From the NCBI GenBank assembly GCA_900319885.1, contig ONQH01000019.1, positions 1-10,990 of the forward strand: 10,990 nt of DNA, given 5' to 3'. Positions 1 through 6,970 of the stretch are shown here, piece after piece. Position numbers and translations under genes: made by a program. The notes below the pieces were generated by a model. That model saw only the letters and a program-made list of their open reading frames with translations. It had not been told where the DNA came from and ran no database searches. Origin of the DNA: Candidatus Avelusimicrobium ruminicola (lineage in GTDB: Bacteria; Elusimicrobiota; Elusimicrobia; Elusimicrobiales; Elusimicrobiaceae). The number at the start of each line of letters is the position of its first letter. The stretch's first letter is position 1.

Positions 1-1233
1 CGCCCCCAGTGCCGCGCGCACGGCCCCCACCAAATAAAACGACCCCGTACAAAGCACCACGCTAGACGTTAGCGCCTGCGTGAGTGCGTGGCGGTAATCC
101 GGCACAAAAGTAATGTTCTCCGCGTTTAACAAATCGCCCAACTCGTTTTGCGTGGCCGCCCGGGTAGACGGGGGAAGCGTTACAATCACCCGCGCAAAAT
201 GCGGGATCAGCCGACGCAACATAGCCGGGAAATCTTTATCTTTCATAAATCCGCACAAAAGCGTGGGGTTTTGCAACGCATAGGGGGTACGTTGCCAAAA
301 AGTTAGCAACGCCTCCAGGGCCTGTGGGTTGTGCGCCCCGTCTAAAATAAGGGTGGAATTTTGATATTTTATCCGCTCAAAACGGCCCGGCAAATTCACG
401 GTTTGAAATGCGGTTTTAATTACCGGATCCGGCACGCCCAGTCGCTTTGCCGCGTGATAGACCAAGCACGCATTTTGCGTTTGCTTACTACCCAGTAAGT
501 GCAAATCCCACTCCTGTTGGTCGGCTGTGTGCAAGGTGGTAAACCCGTTTACAAAATCGCAAGCGTATTCATAAAAAGGGTCCCCGGCTTGCACCCACGT
601 CAGCGGGGCGTGCCGGTCCAAAACGGTTTGTTCAATGACGCGCGCCGCTTCGTCGGGCACAGGCCCACAGAGAACCGGCACCTCCGGTTTAATAATGCCG
701 GCTTTTTCGCGTGCAATTTGCGCGAGGGTATCCCCCAAAATAGCGGTATGGTCCAGGCCAATAGAAGTGATAACAGATAACACAGGAGCACACACATTGG
801 TAGGGTCTTTGCGCCCGCCCAGGCCTGTTTCCAGCACCACGTATTGCGCGTGTTTTTGGGCAAAATACACCAAGGCCGCCGCCGTAATCAGTTCAAAAAA
901 ATTAAGCGGCTCTTGCTTTGCCGCCAGGACGGTTTGCACGCAAGATATAAAATCTTCTTCTAAAATGGACTGCCCGTTTAGTTGGATACGCTCGGTAGGG
1001 CTACATAAATGGGGCGAAACAAATAACCCCGTTTGCAATCCGCCGCACCCCAGCGCGTGTGCCAAAAGGGTGCAGACCGTTCCCTTTCCGTTCGTTCCGG
1101 CTACGTGAATAATTTGGTAATTTTGTTGCGGGTTTCCCACGCGTTTTAGCAACGCCTCAAAGGCCACCAAACCCTCCCCGGCGTTGGGAGCCGTGCGGGT
1201 TTGCAAGTCTAAAAACCAGTCGTTAAAATTCAT
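1..1233 (-). CDS. folC: Folylpolyglutamate synthase / dihydrofolate synthase, 3' end cut by window edge
   Basis: This is an ATP-dependent Mur-ligase-family enzyme that adds glutamate to folates; bifunctional members also make dihydrofolate from dihydropteroate. I translated it by hand from the ATG at 1233 and found 411 codons with no stop, leaving the window still open. Visible motifs are the P-loop GTNGKGT (residues 46-52), SPHL followed by ERI, ETGLGGR (135-141), the SIGLDH block (157-162), EKAGIIK (176-182, whose first Lys is the family's carbamylated lysine) and LDGAHNP (297-303). Near the edge, CTGSFYLVG is the usual C-terminal family signature, so only a few residues should be missing. 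The start overlaps the end of murA by 11 nt and has no clear SD, which suggests translational coupling as the last visible gene of prfA-prmC-murA-folC. Sequence alone does not show whether it also has dihydrofolate synthase activity. Confidence 0.95.
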   Translation of the reverse strand, partial: MNFNDWFLDLQTRTAPNAGEGLVAFEALLKRVGNPQQNYQIIHVAGTNGKGTVCTLLAHALGCGGLQTGLFVSPHLCSPTERIQLNGQSILEEDFISCVQTVLAAKQEPLNFFELITAAALVYFAQKHAQYVVLETGLGGRKDPTNVCAPVLSVITSIGLDHTAILGDTLAQIAREKAGIIKPEVPVLCGPVPDEAARVIEQTVLDRHAPLTWVQAGDPFYEYACDFVNGFTTLHTADQQEWDLHLLGSKQTQNACLVYHAAKRLGVPDPVIKTAFQTVNLPGRFERIKYQNSTLILDGAHNPQALEALLTFWQRTPYALQNPTLLCGFMKDKDFPAMLRRLIPHFARVIVTLPPSTRAATQNELGDLLNAENITFVPDYRHALTQALTSSVVLCTGSFYLVGAVRAALGA

Positions 1234-2494
1234 TTTTATCGGGGTTGTAGCGGCGAATCGTAGCCCCGAGCGCGGTTAATTTTTGCTCTAAATTTTCGTA
1301 CCCGCGGTCTATGTGATAGACGCGTTCCACTTCCGTTTCACCGTGCGCGCACAGGCCCGCCATCACCAGCGCAAACCCACCGCGTAGGTCCGATGCTTGC
1401 ACGTGGGCGGCGGAAAGTTGTTTTACTCCCGTTACACGTGCCACGCTTTTTTCCGTATAGATATTGGCCCCCATACGCACCAGTTCCGGCGCGTGCATAA
1501 AGCGGTTTTCAAAAATATCTTCATCAATTTCCGCCGTTCCGTTGCACAAAGCCATGAGCGTCATCCACGGGGCCTGTAAATCGGTAGCGAACCCCGGGTA
1601 AGGCGCGGTACGCACCCGCACGGGAGCAATCGGCCCGTCATACGCGTGCACCCGCACAGCGGTTTCGGTCACGTCTAATGTAAAGCCTGCCTCACGCAAA
1701 TCATCTAACAAAATCGCGTTGTGTTCCGGCACGCAATCAGCCACGGTTACGTCGCTACGGGTAGCGGCGGCAGCCAAAATAAACGAACCTGTTTCAATAC
1801 GGTCCGCCACTACGGTATGTTCGGCCCCGTGCATTTTACTTACCCCTTTAATGAGCAGCCGTCCTTTTTCGTCCGTCTTAATTTGCGCGCCCATTTTGTT
1901 TAAGAATAAAACCACGTCATCTACTTCAGGCTCTTTGGCGGTATTTTCCAATATAGTTTCGCCCGGGATGAGTGCGGCACACATCAGCAAATTTTGCGTA
2001 GCGCCCACGCTAGGAAAACGCAGCACAATTTGCGCGGGTTTTAACTCCTGTGCGCGGATGATGACGTTGCCGGATTGCACGTCGCACTGGGCGCCCAATT
2101 TTTCAAAGCCTTTGAGGTGAATATCTACCGGGCGCACGCCAATGGCACAGCCGCCGGGCAGCGGAATATCCGCTTCCTTAAAGCGCGTAAGTAACGGCCC
2201 GGCCACCCAAAAACTGGCGCGCATTTGCTTAACCAGTTCGTAAGGCAAATTATTTTTAAGCGGACCGTTGGCTTCCACGGTAACGGTATTATTTTGATAG
2301 GTAATTTTTTTACCCAGATATTCCAAAATTTTAAGTGTCGTGCGCACATCGCGCAAATTAGGTACGCGGTGAAGTACGCATTTTTCGTCGGTTAACAACG
2401 TAGCCACCAAAATGGGTAGCGCGGCATTTTTGCTGCCGCTAATGTGCACCGTGCCCGATAATTTTTTCCCGCCTTCAATTAAAAACCGATCCAT
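1223..2494 (-). CDS. murA: UDP-N-acetylglucosamine 1-carboxyvinyltransferase
   Basis: MurA catalyses the first committed cytoplasmic step of peptidoglycan synthesis, transferring enolpyruvate from PEP to UDP-GlcNAc. The 423-residue length is normal for the family. Visible landmarks are GSKNAALP near the N-terminus (catalytic Lys22 and Asn23), the active-site loop PGGCAIG with Cys116 (equivalent to E. coli Cys115), RPVDIHLKG just after it, Asp305 in the TDLQAP block, FENRFMH, and the C-terminal YHIDRGYE. Because the loop Cys is present and not Asp, the enzyme is expected to be fosfomycin-sensitive (inference). The start is set by an AGGAG SD six nt upstream, embedded in the prmC stop codon. 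The end overlaps the folC start by 11 nt. Some conserved spots vary mildly, such as DLRGG where DLRAS or DLRAG is usual, but no key catalytic residue is missing. Confidence 0.97.
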   Translation of the reverse strand: MDRFLIEGGKKLSGTVHISGSKNAALPILVATLLTDEKCVLHRVPNLRDVRTTLKILEYLGKKITYQNNTVTVEANGPLKNNLPYELVKQMRASFWVAGPLLTRFKEADIPLPGGCAIGVRPVDIHLKGFEKLGAQCDVQSGNVIIRAQELKPAQIVLRFPSVGATQNLLMCAALIPGETILENTAKEPEVDDVVLFLNKMGAQIKTDEKGRLLIKGVSKMHGAEHTVVADRIETGSFILAAAATRSDVTVADCVPEHNAILLDDLREAGFTLDVTETAVRVHAYDGPIAPVRVRTAPYPGFATDLQAPWMTLMALCNGTAEIDEDIFENRFMHAPELVRMGANIYTEKSVARVTGVKQLSAAHVQASDLRGGFALVMAGLCAHGETEVERVYHIDRGYENLEQKLTALGATIRRYNPDKNEF

Positions 2495-2500
2495 AAAATT

Positions 2501-2506
2501 CTCCTA
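2501..2506 (-). promoter_or_regulatory. murA ribosome binding site fused to the prmC stop codon
   Basis: On the minus strand the hexamer TAGGAG contains both the prmC amber stop and the AGGAG SD of murA, followed by six nt and ATG. The layout suggests that ribosomes ending prmC can re-initiate on murA. The rho start has the same arrangement. Confidence 0.8.
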
Positions 2507-3340
2507 ATTACGCGTTGCAAACACAAAACGCTCTACGTTAAATATATCTTTTTTTACCGTGGCTTGCCAGCCGATTTCGGCTAGTCCCCGTGCCAGCGGC
2601 CACGCTTGTCCGTCATCTAATTCTAGGGCCAGTAGTCCGCCCGGGTTCAAAAATCCGTCTGCCGCTTGGCACAAAGGACGCGTAACGTCATATCCGTCTG
2701 CGCCGCCATCTAGGGCCAGGCGCGGCTCGTGACGCACTTCACGCGTGAGATTTTGCAAATTTTCAGTAGGGATATAAGGCGGATTGGCAACAATCAAATC
2801 AAACGTGCCCATTACTTCTTCCCACAAGTTACTTTGGAGTAGTTGCACGCGGTCCTCTACTTTATGTTTGCGAATATTTTGCTGAGCCACTTGTAACGCC
2901 GCTTGTGAAATATCTACTGCCAGTACGCGCGCGTTTGGGAATTTTTTAGCCAGTGCCACCGCAATACATCCGCTCCCCGTGCACATATCTAAAAAAGCAT
3001 ACGGTTTTTTACGTTCAAAATGGGCACTCACTTGCTCTACTAAATCTTCGGTTTCCGGGCGCGGCGTCAGCACATCCGGCGTGACCAAAATATCCAACCC
3101 GCAAAACGGTTGAAACCCTACGATATGTGAAAGCGGCTCGCCGGCGGCTTTGCGGGCGAGTAGTTTTTCAAAGAGAGCGTGGTCTTTGGCAGAAATTTCA
3201 AAATCGGCGTTAGCCAGTACCCACGTGCGCGTAACGCCCAATACAAATGCCAAGAGCCACTGCGCGTTGGCTTGCGGCTCATCGGAGCCGGCGGACGCAA
3301 GCGTGGCAGTGGCTGTTTGCAAGAGTTGGGCAATCGTCAT
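2504..3340 (-). CDS. prmC: Peptide chain release factor N5-glutamine methyltransferase
   Basis: PrmC (HemK) uses S-adenosylmethionine to methylate the glutamine of the GGQ motif in class I release factors, which raises termination efficiency. The 278-residue protein has the expected layout: a helical N-terminal substrate-binding domain (about 1-80) with GEPLSHIVG, then PRPETE (93-98), a Rossmann methyltransferase core with DMCTGSGCIAVALA (118-131) binding SAM, and the diagnostic NPPY active-site motif (186-189) that holds the target glutamine. EP..AL.GG.DGYD follows, as is usual. The start codon shares one base with the prfA stop (TAATG), so its substrate RF1 is encoded immediately before it and the two are probably coupled. 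There is no separate SD. The amber stop is part of the murA SD. Confidence 0.96.
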   Translation of the reverse strand: MTIAQLLQTATATLASAGSDEPQANAQWLLAFVLGVTRTWVLANADFEISAKDHALFEKLLARKAAGEPLSHIVGFQPFCGLDILVTPDVLTPRPETEDLVEQVSAHFERKKPYAFLDMCTGSGCIAVALAKKFPNARVLAVDISQAALQVAQQNIRKHKVEDRVQLLQSNLWEEVMGTFDLIVANPPYIPTENLQNLTREVRHEPRLALDGGADGYDVTRPLCQAADGFLNPGGLLALELDDGQAWPLARGLAEIGWQATVKKDIFNVERFVFATRN

Positions 3341-4398
3341 TAGATTTGCAAGTTTTTGAGTTTTTGTTCTACGCGGTACGTGCGTAAGTCGGTCAAAATC
3401 GGCTCAATATTTCCTTCCATAATTTCCAAAAGATTATGATAAGAAATGTTGGTGCGGTGATCGGTCACGCGGCTTTGCGGAAAGTTATAAGTGCGGATTT
3501 TTTCCGAGCGGTCCCCGGTCCCTACTTGGCTTTTGCGCTCGTCGTAAATTTCTTTGTTGCGTTTTTCTTCTTCAATCTGGTAAAGTTTCGCGCGAAGCAT
3601 AGCCAACGCTTTTTCGCGGTTGGCGCCTTGGTGGCGTTCTTCGCGGCAGGATACCACAATGCCGGTCGGTTTGTGCAAAATGCGCACGGCAGTTTCCACT
3701 TTGTTAACGTTCTGCCCGCCGTGTCCGCCGGCGCGGGAAGTTTCCAACTCCAAGTCTTCCGGGCGGATTTCAATATCAATTTCTTCGGCCTCCGGCATAA
3801 TGGCTACCGTAACCGTAGAGGTATGCACACGACCCGAAGTCTCCGTATCCGGCACGCGCTGTACACGGTGGGTGCCGGCTTCGTTACGCAGCCACGAATA
3901 GGCCCCGTCGCCTTTGATAAACATACTCACATATTTGCATCCTTTAAGCCCGGTTGGGGTAAATTCCAGAATTTCCGTCGTCCAGCCTTTGGTTTGTGCA
4001 AAGTGCTGGTACACGCGCAAGAGTTCCCCCGCAAACAAGGCGGACTCATCTCCCCCGGCCCCGGGGCGAATTTCCAAATAAATATTTTTGGAATCGTTCG
4101 GATCGGGCGGAATCACCAAAATACGCAGTTCTTTTTGAAGTTCGGGCAGTTTGGCTTCCAGTTCAGCCAGTTCTTCAGCCGCCATTTTAACCAAGTCTTT
4201 ATCTTCGCCGGCCTCAATGAGAGCGCGGTCATCAGCAATGGCTTTTTGCGTTTGGGCGATTTCGTTTTCTTTTTCAATAATGGGTTTTAAGAAGGCGTGG
4301 CGTTTGGCTTTTTTGGTCAGTTCGGCGCCGGACAAATTGCCGGAATATAATTCTTTTTCCAGCGTTTCAAATTCTTGTGCGTATTTAGAGGTATCCAT
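3340..4398 (-). CDS. prfA: Peptide chain release factor 1
   Basis: RF1 recognises UAA and UAG in the ribosomal A site and triggers hydrolysis of peptidyl-tRNA. The 352-residue protein has a helical, charged N-terminal domain, [16 protein letters not shown] (111-126), the [10 protein letters not shown] segment, and GGHGGQ with the catalytic GGQ at 227-229. The PxT anticodon-like tripeptide reads Pro-Asp-Thr at 183-185. PxT, and not the SPF of RF2, supports RF1. GGQ is followed by [10 protein letters not shown], a variant of the common GGQHVNK. The start is supported by an AGGA SD six nt upstream at 4405-4408. The gene begins right after the rpmE terminator, so its transcription may depend on readthrough; I could not find a convincing promoter for it. 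prmC follows with a one-base overlap. Confidence 0.97.
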   Translation of the reverse strand: MDTSKYAQEFETLEKELYSGNLSGAELTKKAKRHAFLKPIIEKENEIAQTQKAIADDRALIEAGEDKDLVKMAAEELAELEAKLPELQKELRILVIPPDPNDSKNIYLEIRPGAGGDESALFAGELLRVYQHFAQTKGWTTEILEFTPTGLKGCKYVSMFIKGDGAYSWLRNEAGTHRVQRVPDTETSGRVHTSTVTVAIMPEAEEIDIEIRPEDLELETSRAGGHGGQNVNKVETAVRILHKPTGIVVSCREERHQGANREKALAMLRAKLYQIEEEKRNKEIYDERKSQVGTGDRSEKIRTYNFPQSRVTDHRTNISYHNLLEIMEGNIEPILTDLRTYRVEQKLKNLQI

Positions 4399-4404
4399 AA
4401 GTTT

Positions 4405-4408
4405 TCCT
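4405..4408 (-). promoter_or_regulatory. prfA ribosome binding site
   Basis: AGGA lies six nt before the prfA ATG and only three nt after the T-run of the upstream rpmE terminator ends. That proximity leaves almost no room for an independent prfA promoter. Confidence 0.7.
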
Positions 4409-4411
4409 ATG

Positions 4412-4450
4412 AAAAAAGAGCAGACCCCTTGCGGTAGTCTGCTCTTTTTA
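4412..4450 (-). terminator. Intrinsic terminator after rpmE
   Basis: A perfect 13-bp inverted repeat has arms 4413-4425 and 4437-4449 with an 11-nt loop, and the descending arm ends in a T-run on the minus strand. It starts 10 nt past the rpmE stop codon. The A/T flanks are symmetrical, so it could also act on transcripts from the other side, but no plus-strand gene needs it. It sits directly upstream of the prfA SD. Confidence 0.9.
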
Positions 4451-4460
4451 TAAAGCGTTG

Positions 4461-4805
4461 CTATTTAGCTTTGGCTTCGGCTTTTTCAGCTTTAGCGGCT
4501 TTTTTAGCAGCCGGTTTTTTTACTGCGGCTTTTTTGGCCACCGGTTTTTTGAGTTTGGCTTTGGCCTTTACTTCGGTTTTCGGTTTGCGAACCATCGTTT
4601 TACCTTCGGTTTTGGCAAAGCGTTTGTTGAATTTTTCTACCATACCTTCGGTGTCCAGTAATTTTTGTTTACCGGTGAAGAAAGGGTGGCAAGCGGAGCA
4701 AATGTCCAGCTTTAGGGTTTTAGCGGTGGAGCGGGTCATAAATTTGTTGCCGCAGGCACAAACCGCTTCTACGAATTCATACGTGGGGTGTAATTTTTCT
4801 TTCAT
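4461..4805 (-). CDS. rpmE: Large ribosomal subunit protein bL31 with Lys/Ala-rich C-terminal tail
   Basis: bL31 bridges the large and small ribosomal subunits. The ATG at 4805 gives 114 residues starting MKEKLHP, the classic bL31 start, with an AAGGAAG SD eight nt upstream. An upstream in-frame ATG at 4871 would lie ahead of the promoter -10 and is rejected. Cys16, Cys18, Cys36 and Cys39 form the zinc-binding set of the C+ type. The core ends around residue 65 (VEKFNKRF). The remaining roughly 50 residues are low-complexity Lys, Ala, Val and Pro with repeated AKK/KKPxAKKAA units, like histone H1 tails. Ordinary bL31 is about 66-90 residues, so this is a clear extension. It has its own promoter and terminator, and sits between rho and prfA as in the rho-rpmE neighbourhoods of many bacteria. 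Confidence 0.95.
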   Translation of the reverse strand: MKEKLHPTYEFVEAVCACGNKFMTRSTAKTLKLDICSACHPFFTGKQKLLDTEGMVEKFNKRFAKTEGKTMVRKPKTEVKAKAKLKKPVAKKAAVKKPAAKKAAKAEKAEAKAK

Positions 4806-4813
4806 TGTTTTGT

Positions 4814-4820
4814 CTTCCTT
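4814..4820 (-). promoter_or_regulatory. rpmE ribosome binding site
   Basis: AAGGAAG lies eight nt upstream of the ATG at 4805. It decides the bL31 start in favour of MKEKLHP over the longer open frame. Confidence 0.8.
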
Positions 4821-4838
4821 ATCAAAATCTTGTACTTT

Positions 4839-4868
4839 ATTATAGCATATCTGGCGGGAATTTGGAAA
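4839..4868 (-). promoter_or_regulatory. rpmE promoter, extended -10
   Basis: A perfect TATAAT (4844-4839) is preceded by TGC (4847-4845), giving the extended -10 form TGnTATAAT. A weak -35, TTTCCA (4868-4863), sits 18 nt further up. Transcription should begin near 4832, giving a leader of about 27 nt before the ATG at 4805. The -35 lies within the hairpin sequence that follows rho. Confidence 0.8.
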
Positions 4869-4886
4869 CAAGTTTCTTTCCCCGCC
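4853..4886 (-). other. Hairpin between rho and rpmE overlapping the rpmE -35
   Basis: On the minus strand GGCGGGGAA (4886-4878) can pair with TTCCCGCC (4860-4853), with one bulged G, around an inner GAAAC/GTTTC pair. It begins five nt past the rho stop. There is no T-run after it, so it is a poor intrinsic terminator. It may be a pause or 3'-end stabiliser of the rho mRNA, or an operator over the rpmE promoter. The role is unknown. Confidence 0.55.
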
Positions 4887-4891
4887 CTACA

Positions 4892-6373
4892 CTAAAATGC
4901 GTTGACTTCCATTTGCTTAAAGAAATCTTTGTTTGATTTCGTGGCTGTAAGTTTGGAAAGCAGCATGGTCATCGCATCCACAGAACTCAGCGGAGCAAGG
5001 ACTTTACGCATAATCCACACTTTGTTAAGTTCATCTTCACTTAAGAGCAAATTCTCTTTGCGCGTAGAACTGCGGTTGATGTCTACCGCCGGGAAAATAC
5101 GCCGTTCGGAAAGTTTGCGGTCCAGTGTAAGTTCGCTGTTGCCGGTTCCTTTGAACTCTTCAAAAATAACTTCGTCCATGCGGCTGCCGGTTTCAATCAT
5201 CGCGGTGGCGATAATGGTAAGCGAACCGCCTTCCTCAATGTTGCGCGCGGCCCCCAAAAAGCGTTTGGGTTTTTGCAAAGACGTAGCCTCCAAACCGCCG
5301 GTCAGTACGCGGCCGGAAGAAGGGGCTACCGTGTTGTATGCGCGAGCCAAACGGGTAATGGAGTCTAGCAAGATTACCACATCTTTGCCTTGTTCGGCCA
5401 AGCGTTTTGCTTTATTAAGTACCATTTCGGCCACTTGGACGTGGCGGTCAGCCGGTTCGTCAAAGGTAGAGGCTACCACTTCGCCTTTGACGCTGCGGCT
5501 CATATCGGTTACTTCTTCGGGGCGTTCATCAATGAGTAGCACCATCAGCACGGTATCTTTGTAATTTTCGGCGATAGAGTGCGCAATGGCTTGCAAAATC
5601 ATGGTTTTCCCGCTTTTGGGCGGAGCCACAATCAGCGCACGTTGCCCTTTGCCGATGGGTGCAATCATATCAATCACGCGTTGGGTGATGGAGTTTTTGT
5701 CCATTTCCAACGTAAAGCGTTCGTTGGGGTGCAACGGTGTCAAGTTTTCAAATAACGGGCGGTTGTAGATTTTATCGGTTTCAATCCCGTTTACTTTTTG
5801 CACTTGGAGCATAGCAAAGTAACGTTCGTTATCTTTGGGCGGGCGGATGAGGCCTTCAATGGTGTCACCTTTGCGCAGACCAAAGCGTTTAATTTGCGAA
5901 GGGGAGACGTAAATATCATCTCCGCTGGAGAGATAGTTGTTTTCTTCCGAGCGTAAAAAGCCAAAACCGTCGGGCAGAATTTCCAATACGCCTCCACCGT
6001 ACACGGAACCGTTTTGCTTAGCCTGGATAGCCATAATGCGGCCAATGAGTTCCTGTTTACGAAGGCCGGAAATATCTTCTAAATTGTAATTCACCGCCAG
6101 TTTAGTCAGTTCGGCCACGCTTAGTTTATTGAGTTCGCGCGCGTCCAATACTTTAGCGCCATTAGGCTGGCGCACCGGCTGTGCGTTATTATTATTAAAG
6201 GCACGCGGTTGCGGGCGATTGTTGTTATTGTTACGCGCCGGGCGTTGTTCACGCGGTTTATCCGCGGCGGCCGAAGCCGGTTTTTCTGCTACAGCCGTTT
6301 TGGCAGAGGCCTTAGCGGCTTTGGTTTCTTTGGCAGGTTTGGTAGATTTTTCCTGCTTTGCTTGTTCTTCCAT
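4892..6373 (-). CDS. rho: Transcription termination factor Rho
   Basis: Rho is a hexameric RNA-dependent ATPase/translocase that ends transcription. The 493-residue protein has an atypical N-terminal extension (about 1-75): a Lys/Ala/Glu-rich stretch, then Asn runs at 48-52 and 60-63 with Arg, Pro and Gln. The normal Rho N-terminal helical domain follows ([13 protein letters not shown], about 81-93), then the RNA-binding OSB fold ([25 protein letters not shown], about 136-170). The RecA-type motor has Walker A APPKSGKT (250-257), [10 protein letters not shown] (282-291), Walker B VVILLD (332-337), [10 protein letters not shown], and LTGG in the R-loop region. An AGGAG SD lies six nt before the ATG and overlaps the coaE stop. 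The extension raises the length above the roughly 420 residues of E. coli Rho. It is likely the last gene of polA-coaE-rho. Confidence 0.97.
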   Translation of the reverse strand: MEEQAKQEKSTKPAKETKAAKASAKTAVAEKPASAAADKPREQRPARNNNNNRPQPRAFNNNNAQPVRQPNGAKVLDARELNKLSVAELTKLAVNYNLEDISGLRKQELIGRIMAIQAKQNGSVYGGGVLEILPDGFGFLRSEENNYLSSGDDIYVSPSQIKRFGLRKGDTIEGLIRPPKDNERYFAMLQVQKVNGIETDKIYNRPLFENLTPLHPNERFTLEMDKNSITQRVIDMIAPIGKGQRALIVAPPKSGKTMILQAIAHSIAENYKDTVLMVLLIDERPEEVTDMSRSVKGEVVASTFDEPADRHVQVAEMVLNKAKRLAEQGKDVVILLDSITRLARAYNTVAPSSGRVLTGGLEATSLQKPKRFLGAARNIEEGGSLTIIATAMIETGSRMDEVIFEEFKGTGNSELTLDRKLSERRIFPAVDINRSSTRKENLLLSEDELNKVWIMRKVLAPLSSVDAMTMLLSKLTATKSNKDFFKQMEVNAF

Positions 6374-6379
6374 GAACTA

Positions 6380-6385
6380 CTCCTA
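6380..6385 (-). promoter_or_regulatory. rho ribosome binding site fused to the coaE stop codon
   Basis: TAGGAG joins the coaE amber stop to the AGGAG SD of rho, with six nt before the ATG. This is the same hexamer and spacing as at the prmC-murA junction, and it implies coupled translation. Confidence 0.8.
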
Positions 6386-6970
6386 TTGATGTGGTAATAC
6401 TTCTAAAACATTACAAAATCGTTCTACGCTTTTTTTCAGTTGCGCTTTGGTGGCGTGAAAAAATACCACGTCCGCATGTTGCGCTTTTTTTTCATCCGGC
6501 CACTGGTGCCTGGCACGCCGGTTAAATTCGGCCCGGGTAAGGTTACGTTCTTTAAGCCGCGCGGGCAACGTCTTTGGGTCTGCCAGCACGACGATATTCA
6601 AATCAGTCAGTTTATCCCACCCGGCTTCAAAGAGTAGCGGGGCTTCCACCACCACACACGGCTTATCCGTTTTTTTAATCTGCGCACGCACTTCTTTTAA
6701 TAAAAGCGGATGCAAAATATTTTCTAATGCTTGGCGTTTAGCCGCGCTCTTAAAAACCAAGTTGGCCAGTTGCGCTTTGTCCGCGGTGCCCAAGGCGGCC
6801 TGAATTTTGCGCTGTACCGTATGACGACTGCGTAGTTCGCGCGCCAAATCATCACACGAAAGCGTGCACGCTCCATAGCGCGCAAAGTACGCCAACGCGG
6901 TACTTTTGCCGCTAAGCATACTGCCCGTAAGACCAATCACCCATTTTGATTTATTGCGAAAACTCATCAT
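6383..6970 (-). CDS. coaE: Dephospho-CoA kinase
   Basis: CoaE performs the last step of coenzyme A synthesis, phosphorylating the 3'-hydroxyl of dephospho-CoA with ATP in the cytoplasm. The 195-residue protein is of normal length. It has an N-terminal P-loop in GLTGSMLSGKST (13-24), in which SMLS replaces the common GIGS. Next come CDDLARELR, ILHPLL, the VVEAPLLFEAGWDKL block typical of the family, and the basic R...R...QWPDEKKAQHAD segment of the lid and C-terminal region. The end lacks the usual DN.GS consensus and reads FFHATKAQLKKSVERF. The ATG at 6970 overlaps the polA stop as ATGA; the next codon is also ATG, so the true start could be one residue later. No strong SD is seen, which is consistent with coupling to polA. 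Confidence 0.93.
   Translation of the reverse strand: MMSFRNKSKWVIGLTGSMLSGKSTALAYFARYGACTLSCDDLARELRSRHTVQRKIQAALGTADKAQLANLVFKSAAKRQALENILHPLLLKEVRAQIKKTDKPCVVVEAPLLFEAGWDKLTDLNIVVLADPKTLPARLKERNLTRAEFNRRARHQWPDEKKAQHADVVFFHATKAQLKKSVERFCNVLEVLPHQ

Noticed and set aside
635..1108. 157-codon open frame on the plus strand
   Set aside because: It is antisense to the P-loop and central motifs of folC, whose minus-strand frame is uninterrupted through this region. It resembles no family.
3436..4290. 284-codon open frame on the plus strand
   Set aside because: It lies wholly antisense to prfA, which has clear RF1 motifs. The translation is Phe/Gly/Val-rich without recognisable domains, and the frame is a by-product of prfA codon use.
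4443..4452. TTTATAAA-like -10 for prfA
   Set aside because: It lies in the AT-rich foot of the rpmE terminator and no -35 match is seen upstream at a workable distance.
4471..4845. Plus-strand frame that looks like a hydrophobic membrane protein
   Set aside because: Its Ala/Phe/Leu content is the reverse complement of the Lys/Ala tail of bL31, so the membrane-like look is an artefact.
4806..4871. Longer rpmE start at 4871
   Set aside because: It lies upstream of the TATAAT promoter box and has no SD. The family start MKEKLHP with a good SD is at 4805.
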